This document shows, in pieces, positions 5,726 to 11,959 of a stretch of 14,675 nucleotides of DNA (its first letter is position 1; every line of letters starts with the position of its first letter). Location of the stretch: NCBI GenBank assembly GCA_029859185.1, contig JAOUDR010000016.1, positions 1 to 14,675 of the forward strand, in the 5' to 3' direction. Below the pieces are notes generated by a model. It did not search any database. It saw nothing but the letters and a program-made list of their open reading frames with translations, and was not told the DNA's origin. Source of the DNA: Gemmatimonadota bacterium (lineage in GTDB: Bacteria > Gemmatimonadota > Gemmatimonadetes > Gemmatimonadales > GWC2-71-9). Position numbers and translations under genes: made by a program.

Positions 5726-7878
5726 CCTGCCGCCGCGGGCGCATGCCGCGTGATGCCCGTCCGGAACGGCGGGTGGATGGGACAATACTCCTGCGGCTCG
5801 GTGCCGGGGATGAACCACTCGAAGTCGCGGGTCTGGGGCGGGCAGAATGGGGTGAACCGGTACCCCGTCGTATTGTCGATCTCGCGTGCGACGAGCCCGT
5901 CCGGCCGACGCCAGTCCGGCGGGGGCGGCCGGCGTTCGTAGACGTCCGACATGTACGCCACCCACGCCGGGGCTGCCAGCACGCCCCCCGCGGCGCGGGC
6001 CTTGATCTTCTGCGGCTGGTCGAGACCAATCCAGAGCCCCGTTGCCAGCTCGGGCGTGAACCCGACGAACCAGACATCGGTGCCGTCATTGGTTGTCCCG
6101 GTCTTGCCGCCCGCCGGCAGCCGGAACCCGCCGTTCGCCCGCACCGCCAGATACGCCGTGCCGTGGTTCACGACGTCGGTGAGCGCGTTGGTGATGAGCC
6201 ATGCGCGGTCGGGATCCATGACCCGATCCAACCGCACCTGCGGCTCCCACACGATGTCGCCGTTGCCGTCCTCCACACGGAGGATCCCGACCGGCGCCGC
6301 ACGTGTGCCGAGGGTGGCAAACGCCGTATAGGCCGAGACCATCTCGAGCGGGATCACCGACGCGGACCCGATGAACATCGAGTTGTAGGGCGGGATGGGC
6401 GTCGAGATCCCGAAGCGCTGGGCCTCGCCGCGGACCGCTTGCACGCCAATCTCGAGGCCGAGCCGGACCGCCACGAGGTTCCGGGAGAGCATCAACCCCC
6501 GCCGCAACGTCATGGGACCCCGGAAGTCCCCTTCGAAGTTCTGCGGCTCCCATGGCATGCTGTCACCGGGCTGCGTGAGACTGACCGGCGCATCGTCGAT
6601 GATGTGGCTGAGCGGGATGCCCGCGCGGATGGCCGCGGCGTAGACGAACGGCTTGAACGTGGAGCCCGCCTGTCGTCGGGTCTGCGTGGCACGGTTGAAC
6701 TTGGAATCTTCGAAGTCCCGCCCGCCCACCATCGCGCGCACGTACCCAGTCGCCGCCTCCAGCGTGACGAGCGCGCCCTGGAGATAGGGCGTGGTGCTGT
6801 GATCCCCGGGCGGGTCGCCGGCGTCGAGGTACTCCTGATAGGTCGGGTGCTTGTACAACCCGAAGGTTCCGGCCTCGATGGCCCGCAGCTGCGCTTCGAG
6901 CGCTCGCTCGGCCGCGCGCTGCATGTCGAGATCGAGCGTCGTGTAGACCCGGTATCCGCGCTCGAACGTGGCCGGGCCAAACCGCGCGTAGACCTGCTGC
7001 CGCACCCACTCCACGAAGTACGGGGCGACTTCCCCCCAATCCTGCCGTGAGCTGATCTCGATGGGGTAGGCCTTCCACCGTTCCGCCTCCGCCGGCGTGA
7101 GGTAGCCCTGATCCCGCATGAGGTTGAGGACGATGTTGCGCCGTCGCAGGGCGCGGTCCGGGCGCCGCCGCGGATCGAAGTAGTTGGGGACCTGGTTGAC
7201 GCCTGCCAGCAGTGCGGCCTCCGCCACGTTCAGGCGTGCCGCCGGTTTGCCGAAGTAGTTTTGCGCCGCCGCCTCGACGCCGTACAAGCTCCCACCGAGG
7301 AACGTCTGATTCAGGTAGAGCTCGAGGATCTTCTCCTTGGGATACGTGCGCTCGAGCTCGAGGGCGACTCGCGCCTCCCGCACTTTCCGCCGGATCTCCT
7401 TGGCACTCGGCAGCTTGTCGCTGAACACGTTCCGCGCCAGCTGCATCGTCAGGGTCGAGAACCCCTCCGCGAACCGGCGCTCGACGACGTTGGCCCGGAC
7501 CGCCCCGAAGATTCGACGGTAGTCGATGCCGTGATGCTCGAAGAAGCGCTTGTCCTCAACGGCGATGAACGCCGCCGGCAGGGCGGGCGGGAGTTCCTCG
7601 AGCCGCACGACGGTGCGGCGCTCGGTCCCGAGGCTCGTCAGGAGGCGGCCATCCGCCGCGTAGATCTTGAGGGCCTCGCTGGGCCGATAGGCGTCGAGGG
7701 CGCCGATCGAGGGACAGTTGTTCCCCGCGCACGCCCGCGTCCACGATCCCCACGCCACCCCAAGCCCCAACCCCAGGCACACCACGCCGCTCACGGCCAG
7801 CTTCCACTGGACGTCGGGACGGCGGAGGAACTGGACCCACCGATGCTCGGACCACGGCTTGCGCGGAGCGCCTGTCAT
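5689..7878 (-). CDS. Class A penicillin-binding protein (bifunctional transglycosylase/transpeptidase, PBP1A type)
   Basis: A 729-residue inner-membrane enzyme that polymerises and crosslinks peptidoglycan. A basic cytoplasmic tail is followed by one membrane segment at about 26-46 (LAVSGVVCLGLGLGVAWGSW). The GT51 transglycosylase domain shows VEDKRFFEHHGID at 107-119 with the catalytic E108, GFSTLTMQLARN at 139-150, and ELERTYPKEKILELYLN at 174-190. The transpeptidase domain shows STFK at 406-409 (nucleophile S406), SRN at 465-467 and KTGT at 592-595. The C-terminal tail has FCPPQ...FIPGTEP...YC, with C679 and C699, as in many PBP1A-type proteins. I chose the ATG at 7878; a GTG at 7917 would add 13 residues but overlaps the predicted promoter. 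No Shine-Dalgarno sequence is seen. It is divergent from tyrS. Confidence 0.95.
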   Translation of the reverse strand: MTGAPRKPWSEHRWVQFLRRPDVQWKLAVSGVVCLGLGLGVAWGSWTRACAGNNCPSIGALDAYRPSEALKIYAADGRLLTSLGTERRTVVRLEELPPALPAAFIAVEDKRFFEHHGIDYRRIFGAVRANVVERRFAEGFSTLTMQLARNVFSDKLPSAKEIRRKVREARVALELERTYPKEKILELYLNQTFLGGSLYGVEAAAQNYFGKPAARLNVAEAALLAGVNQVPNYFDPRRRPDRALRRRNIVLNLMRDQGYLTPAEAERWKAYPIEISSRQDWGEVAPYFVEWVRQQVYARFGPATFERGYRVYTTLDLDMQRAAERALEAQLRAIEAGTFGLYKHPTYQEYLDAGDPPGDHSTTPYLQGALVTLEAATGYVRAMVGGRDFEDSKFNRATQTRRQAGSTFKPFVYAAAIRAGIPLSHIIDDAPVSLTQPGDSMPWEPQNFEGDFRGPMTLRRGLMLSRNLVAVRLGLEIGVQAVRGEAQRFGISTPIPPYNSMFIGSASVIPLEMVSAYTAFATLGTRAAPVGILRVEDGNGDIVWEPQVRLDRVMDPDRAWLITNALTDVVNHGTAYLAVRANGGFRLPAGGKTGTTNDGTDVWFVGFTPELATGLWIGLDQPQKIKARAAGGVLAAPAWVAYMSDVYERRPPPPDWRRPDGLVAREIDNTTGYRFTPFCPPQTRDFEWFIPGTEPQEYCPIHPPFRTGITRHAPAAAGYSRMKSGKTGY

Positions 7879-7885
7879 TGCGCGA

Positions 7886-7914
7886 AACGTAGCGGTGCCC
7901 GAGGGGCGTGCCAA
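7886..7914 (-). promoter_or_regulatory. Candidate promoter of the penicillin-binding protein gene, leaderless type
   Basis: On the minus strand TTGGCA (7909-7914, 5 of 6 matches) and TACGTT (7886-7891) are 17 bp apart. The -10 ends 7 nt before the ATG at 7878, so transcription should start at or one base before the start codon. This explains the lack of a Shine-Dalgarno sequence and argues against the upstream GTG start. Confidence 0.45.
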
Positions 7915-7922
7915 CACGGCGC

Positions 7923-7951
7923 TTTACGCGGCCGCGGACCTGCGCTACGGT
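7923..7951 (+). promoter_or_regulatory. Candidate tyrS promoter
   Basis: TTTACG (7923-7928) and TACGGT (7946-7951) are 17 bp apart. Transcription would begin near 7958, giving a 16-nt leader before the tyrS ATG at 7974. It is back-to-back with the penicillin-binding protein promoter in the 95-bp divergent gap. The matches are modest. Confidence 0.3.
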
Positions 7952-7973
7952 TCTGCGAACTCTCCGCACGCCC

Positions 7974-9236
7974 ATGACCGGAACCCTGCTCGACCAACTC
8001 GCATGGCGCGGCCTGCTCCAGGACCAGACTCCGGGGCTGGCCGAGCGGTTGGCGCGCGGGCCAATTATCGGCTACGCGGGCTTCGACCCCACCGCGTCCA
8101 GCCTCCAGGTAGGCAACCTGGTGCCCGTGATGCTCTTGGCGCACCTGCAGCGTGCGGGTGGACGACCGGTGGTGGTCGTGGGGGGCGGCACCGGCATGAT
8201 TGGGGATCCCTCCGGCCGGAGCGCCGAGCGCCCGCTGCTCTCCCGTGAGGACGTCGCCGCCAATGTCGAGCGGCAACGGGGGCAGCTGGCGCGCTTCCTG
8301 GATTTCTCCGGGGAGGCAGGCGCCGTCCTGATCGACAACCGTGACTGGCTGGGACAGACCGCGCTGCTCGATTTCATGCGGGAGGTCGGCAAGCACTTCA
8401 CGGTCAGCTACATGCTGCAGAAGGAGTCGGTGCGGAGCCGCATGGACGCCGGCATCTCGTACACCGAGTTCAGCTACATGCTGCTCCAGGCCTACGACTT
8501 CCTCGAGCTGTACCGGCGGCACCAGTGCGAGCTGCAGGTGGGCGGCAGCGACCAGTGGGGGAACATCACCGCGGGCATCGAGTTGATCCGGCGGGTGGCG
8601 GGCGCGGACGCGCACGGGCTCGTGGCCCCGATGGTCACGACGGCCGCGGGCGTGAAATTCGGCAAGTCCGAAGGCAACGCCGTGTGGCTCGACCCCGCAC
8701 TCACGTCGCCGTACCAGTTCTTCCAGTACTGGATCAATACGGACGACCGAGACGTGGACCGCTACCTCCGGATGTTCACGTTGCGACCGCAGGCCGAGAT
8801 CGCGGCGTTCCTGGCCGACCACGCCCGCGACCCGTCAGCCCGAACACCGCAGCGGGCGTTGGCGGCGGACGTCACCGGGATGGTCCACGGGAGCGGTGCG
8901 GCCGTAAGTGCCGCCGAGGCGAGTCGTATCCTGTTCGGGGATCTCGAACCGGGGGAGGCGCACGCCGATACCTGGCGGTTGCTGGCAACCGAACTTCCGA
9001 GCATCACCCTCCCGCCGGCGATCACGGCCGACACGCCCGTGCTCGAGCTGGTGGCCAGCTCTACGCTCGTGAAGTCACGGGGTGACGCACGGCGCCAGCT
9101 GGCGCAGGGTGGGATTGCCGTGAACGGACAGCGGGTCTCGGAAACCGCCACGGCCGGCACGCCGCTGGCGGGCGGGTATTACCTCGTGTCCCGGGGCAAG
9201 AAGTCCAGCTTCCTGTTCACCCCACCTTCCGACTGA
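7974..9236 (+). CDS. tyrS: Tyrosyl-tRNA synthetase
   Basis: Charges tRNA-Tyr with tyrosine in the cytosol. The 420-residue length is normal for the bacterial TyrS class Ic enzyme. The Rossmann catalytic domain shows GYAGFDPTASSL at 33-44, GDPSGRSAERPLLS at 77-90, LLQAYDFLELY at 170-180, QVGGSDQWGNITAG at 188-201 and the second class I signature KFGKS at 228-232. The C-terminal S4-like RNA-binding domain is present (about 358-405, LVKSRGDARRQLAQGGIAVNGQRV region). The HIGH motif position reads Q45-V46-G47-N48, an unusual change for both histidines. The ATG at 7974 gives the standard N-terminus; no Shine-Dalgarno sequence is visible and an in-frame upstream extension has no family support. Its stop codon directly abuts that of the HIT gene. 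Confidence 0.95.
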   Translation: MTGTLLDQLAWRGLLQDQTPGLAERLARGPIIGYAGFDPTASSLQVGNLVPVMLLAHLQRAGGRPVVVVGGGTGMIGDPSGRSAERPLLSREDVAANVERQRGQLARFLDFSGEAGAVLIDNRDWLGQTALLDFMREVGKHFTVSYMLQKESVRSRMDAGISYTEFSYMLLQAYDFLELYRRHQCELQVGGSDQWGNITAGIELIRRVAGADAHGLVAPMVTTAAGVKFGKSEGNAVWLDPALTSPYQFFQYWINTDDRDVDRYLRMFTLRPQAEIAAFLADHARDPSARTPQRALAADVTGMVHGSGAAVSAAEASRILFGDLEPGEAHADTWRLLATELPSITLPPAITADTPVLELVASSTLVKSRGDARRQLAQGGIAVNGQRVSETATAGTPLAGGYYLVSRGKKSSFLFTPPSD

Positions 9237-9659
9237 TCATTCCCCCGCGAGGATCCGGGCGGCCACGCGTTCCAGCTCGCCCCGCGTGGCCTCCGGGGGT
9301 TTGCTGTTGGGCTGCCGCGGCCCGAACACGTCGCCGAAGAACCTGGGCAACACATGCAGGTGCAGGTGGAACACCGTCTGTCCCGCGGCCCGGCCAGCCG
9401 CCGTCCAGATGTTGAAGCCGTCGGCGTCCGTCTTTTGCGTGACCACCGGGGCCAGCCGGGCGCTCACCGCAAACAAGTGCGCCGCGAGGTCGGCGTCACA
9501 CTCCCGCAGATCCGTCACGTGGTGGCGTGGCACCACGAGTGTGTGGCCGGCGTGCACGGGATGGAGGTCGAGGAACGCGATCGCTCGCTCGTCTTCGTAG
9601 ACCAGGGTTGCCGGCTCCGCACCCGCGACGATCCGGCAGAACACGCAATCGGTGGTCAC
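9237..9659 (-). CDS. HIT-family (histidine triad) nucleotide-binding protein
   Basis: A 140-residue cytosolic purine nucleotide phosphoramidase/hydrolase of the HIT superfamily, close to the HinT branch. It begins CVFCRIVAGAEPATLVYEDE (5-24), the usual N-terminus with a possible zinc-binding C5-x2-C8, then AGHTLVVPRHHV at 37-48, and ends with AGQTVFHLHLHVLPRF at 92-107. That holds the triad H98-x-H100-x-H102; H100 is expected to be the nucleophile. The cellular substrate of such proteins is generally unclear. The start is GTG at 9659, forming a GTGA overlap with the stop of the aminotransferase gene; GAGGTG lies 8 nt upstream inside that gene. It is therefore probably translated together with the aminotransferase. 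It ends one base after the tyrS stop on the opposite strand, with no intergenic space. Confidence 0.93.
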   Translation of the reverse strand: MTTDCVFCRIVAGAEPATLVYEDERAIAFLDLHPVHAGHTLVVPRHHVTDLRECDADLAAHLFAVSARLAPVVTQKTDADGFNIWTAAGRAAGQTVFHLHLHVLPRFFGDVFGPRQPNSKPPEATRGELERVAARILAGE

Positions 9660-10798
9660 TGATCGAGCACCTCGATGACCCGGGCGATGTCGTCCAGCGT
9701 CGTATAGAAGTGGGGGGAGAACCGAATGCTCCCCTCCCGGAGCGAGGCCACCACGCCGGCGGCCCGCAGGCGCCGGTAGGTCCCCCGCAGGTCAGCCGTC
9801 TGGATACACCAGATGCCACAGTCGTGCGGCGGGTCCGTCGGTGACACGACCGCAAACCGTCCACGCGCCGCCGCCTCGAGCAGCGGAATCCGGAGCGCAC
9901 GGAGATGCTCGGCGACGGTCGCGATCCCAACCTCCTCGAACAACCCGAGGCTGGCCGTCATGCCGGCCATGTCCTGGAACGGCAGCGTGATCAGCTCGAA
10001 CCGCCGGGCATCCTCGTGGAAGGTCGGATCGTAGTCGGTGAGCCGGGTGAAGTCGTCGGTCCCACGGAACGCCATCCAGCCTGCAAACGCGGGCTCGAGC
10101 TCCGTGACGAGCTCGTGGCGCACGTACAGGAACCCGGAACCCCAGGGGCCGAGGAGCCACTTCTGCGCCCCGCAGGACAGGATGTCCACCGGTGTCAGGC
10201 TCACGTCGAGGGGACACTGTCCCAGTCCCTGAATGGCGTCCACGACGAGAAACGTCCCGTGTGCCCGGCAGGCGGCTCCGAGCCGATCCAAGTCGATGCG
10301 GTAGCCCGTCGCGAACTGAACGAACGACACGGCGACGGCCCGCACGCGCGGATCGGCCACGCGCTCCAACAGCCGGCCCTCGTCGGGCCACCCCTGTGCC
10401 GTCCGCGGCACCAGTTCCGTCTGCACGCCCCGACGGGCCTGTAGCATCCAGGGGTACACGTTCGCCGGGAACTCCCCATCCGGCACCAGCACGACGTCGC
10501 CGGCGCGCAACGGCAGGATCTGCGCCGCCATGTTGAGTCCGTAGCTCGTATTTGGCGCGAGGGCGATTTCGGTCGTCGACGCGTGCAGCAGCCGGGCGGC
10601 GGCCTCGCGCGCGTGGGCCAGAATCACGGGGAGCTCGGTGTCGGTGAACTGCGCCGGATCACCCCGCTTTGCTTCGACCCCATCGATGGCGCGTTGGGTC
10701 CGGACGGGGATGGGCCCGATGGACGCGTTGTTGAGGTAGATCCGGTCGCGCGTCCACGGGAACTCGATCTTGCAGAGGCGCGTAAGCTCGGGCACCAT
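9656..10798 (-). CDS. PLP-dependent aminotransferase class V family protein
   Basis: A 380-residue fold type I PLP enzyme of the class V (cysteine desulfurase / isopenicillin N epimerase-like) family. Seen: N-terminal YLNNASIGPIP at 21-31, cofactor-binding NTSYGLN at 83-89, FLVVDAIQGLGQCPLD at 183-198 with D187 and Q190 contacting the pyridine ring, and GAQKWLLGPWGSGFLYV at 210-226 where K213 should form the Schiff base. The C-terminal block SLREGSIRFSPHFYTTLDDI resembles the usual R-x-S-x-H-x-Y-N-T. The catalytic cysteine loop of SufS/IscS/NifS desulfurases is not seen, so an epimerase, lyase or transaminase role is likelier; the substrate is unknown. Its stop overlaps the HIT gene start (GTGA). 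The ATG at 10798 has no Shine-Dalgarno sequence but a TAGCTT -10-like element 6 nt upstream. It is divergent from the patatin gene. Confidence 0.88.
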   Translation of the reverse strand: MVPELTRLCKIEFPWTRDRIYLNNASIGPIPVRTQRAIDGVEAKRGDPAQFTDTELPVILAHAREAAARLLHASTTEIALAPNTSYGLNMAAQILPLRAGDVVLVPDGEFPANVYPWMLQARRGVQTELVPRTAQGWPDEGRLLERVADPRVRAVAVSFVQFATGYRIDLDRLGAACRAHGTFLVVDAIQGLGQCPLDVSLTPVDILSCGAQKWLLGPWGSGFLYVRHELVTELEPAFAGWMAFRGTDDFTRLTDYDPTFHEDARRFELITLPFQDMAGMTASLGLFEEVGIATVAEHLRALRIPLLEAAARGRFAVVSPTDPPHDCGIWCIQTADLRGTYRRLRAAGVVASLREGSIRFSPHFYTTLDDIARVIEVLDQ

Positions 10799-10801
10799 GC
10801 G

Positions 10802-10847
10802 CGGAAGCTAGCATGCTGGCGGCCACGTGGTTGCTTCGTAGCTTCCG
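10802..10847. promoter_or_regulatory. 9-bp perfect inverted repeat between divergent aminotransferase and patatin genes
   Basis: CGGAAGCTA (10802-10810) and TAGCTTCCG (10839-10847) are perfect reverse complements 28 bp apart within the 72-bp divergent gap. On each strand TAGCTT, a TAnnnT -10-like hexamer, points toward its own gene: on minus it lies 6 nt before the aminotransferase ATG, on plus 26 nt before the patatin ATG. No good -35 hexamers are seen. It could be a pair of mirrored promoters or an operator. Confidence 0.35.
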
Positions 10848-10870
10848 GACGATCGGACAAGGGGACTGTG

Positions 10871-11959
10871 ATGCGGTCGCGGCAGGTTTCGCTCGTGTTG
10901 GGTGGTGGTGGGATCCGTGGACTCGCGCACGTCGGCGTGCTGGCCGCGCTCGAGGACCATCACCTGGTGCCCGCCGAAGTGATCGGCTCGAGTGTCGGCG
11001 CCCTGGTCGGCGCGGCGTGGTGTGCGGGCGCCGCCACCGACGAGTTGCGCCTGTTGGCACACCAGATCCAGCGCGATGATCTGTTCCGCATTGCGCACGG
11101 CGACATGGCCCTCCGGCGCCTGCGCGCGCCGGCGATCTACCGGCGGGAGCCGCTCGCCGACTTTGTCCGGGGGCTCCTTGGCGACGCGACGTTCGACGAC
11201 CTGGCGCGCCCGCTCCTCGTGAACACCGTGGACATCAACACCGGCGCCCAGGTGTTCTGGGGGAGCCCCGGCCTCCGTGACGTCCGCGTCGCGGACGCGG
11301 TCATCGCCTCCTGCACGATGCCGGGCTTTCTCCCGCCGCACCGGATCGGAGACCGTTACTTCGTGGATGGCGCGGCCGCGGCCAATCTGCCGGTCCACCC
11401 GGCGTCGCGCCCCGATCGGGATCTGGTCATCGCGGTGGATGTGAGCGCCCGCGCGCGGCAGGACCGGGCGGTGCAGCGGCTCGGATTTGCCGCGGGTTTC
11501 GCGCGCGGTATCGAGCTCGGCATCCAGCGGATGGACGACGTCGCGCTCCGTGCCTGGACCCGGCCACCGCTACTGCTGGTCCGACCGGCCGTGTGGCATG
11601 TCGAGTTGCTGTCCTTCCGACACAACAGCGAGCTGGTGGAGGCCGGACTCCGGGCGACCCACGCCGTGCTGGACGCTCCCAACGCGATTCCCGGACCGGA
11701 TGCGGTTGGCGTCTATCCCCGCCGCAGAGTGAGGGTGGAGGTGCTCAGGGATCGGTGCGTCGGGTGCGGGGCCTGTGTCTCGGCCGGCCCACCGGGCCAG
11801 TTCCGCCTCGACGACGAGGGCAAGGCCGTCGCCACCGACCCGACGCCGGTGTGGTCACCCGTCGACGGCTACTGCGTCACGCAGTGCCCCACGTCCGCCA
11901 TTGCGGTGCTCGAGCTCGAGCCCCGCATCGAGGCCCCGCTACCGCACCCCCCCGCCTAG
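10871..11959 (+). CDS. Patatin-like phospholipase fused to a C-terminal 4Fe-4S ferredoxin domain
   Basis: A 362-residue protein with two parts. Residues 1 to about 270 form a bacterial patatin-like lipid acyl hydrolase: glycine-rich oxyanion loop GGGGIRGLAH at 11-20, nucleophile elbow GSSVG at 39-43 (S41), and catalytic aspartate in VDGAAAANLPV at 165-175 (D166). It would hydrolyse acyl esters of membrane or other lipids. Residues about 284-348 form a ferredoxin-like domain with CVGCGAC (C296, C299, C302) and YCVTQCPTSAI (C335, C339-P340). C296, C299, C302 and C339 suffice for one [4Fe-4S] cluster; the cysteine expected before the first proline is a glycine (G306), so a second cluster is unlikely. 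No signal peptide is seen. The ATG at 10871 has AAGGGG 6 nt upstream. The 3' end overlaps the ABC exporter gene by 21 bp. Confidence 0.88.
   Translation: MRSRQVSLVLGGGGIRGLAHVGVLAALEDHHLVPAEVIGSSVGALVGAAWCAGAATDELRLLAHQIQRDDLFRIAHGDMALRRLRAPAIYRREPLADFVRGLLGDATFDDLARPLLVNTVDINTGAQVFWGSPGLRDVRVADAVIASCTMPGFLPPHRIGDRYFVDGAAAANLPVHPASRPDRDLVIAVDVSARARQDRAVQRLGFAAGFARGIELGIQRMDDVALRAWTRPPLLLVRPAVWHVELLSFRHNSELVEAGLRATHAVLDAPNAIPGPDAVGVYPRRRVRVEVLRDRCVGCGACVSAGPPGQFRLDDEGKAVATDPTPVWSPVDGYCVTQCPTSAIAVLELEPRIEAPLPHPPA

Noticed and set aside
5371..7050. 559-codon plus-strand reading frame opposite the penicillin-binding protein
   Set aside because: Arg/Pro/Gly/His-rich composition without domains; the minus strand has all catalytic motifs of a class A penicillin-binding protein.
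7879..7917. GTG start adding 13 residues to the penicillin-binding protein
   Set aside because: No ribosome binding site, and the added codons lie over a good TTGGCA-17-TACGTT promoter that fits the ATG at 7878.
9656..10798. Cysteine desulfurase (SufS/IscS) annotation for the class V enzyme
   Set aside because: The catalytic cysteine loop is not visible, and no iron-sulfur assembly genes are nearby.
10871..11959. Patatin as a CBASS effector (CapV-type)
   Set aside because: No nucleotidyltransferase or other defence gene is adjacent, and the C-terminal ferredoxin domain is not the CapV architecture.
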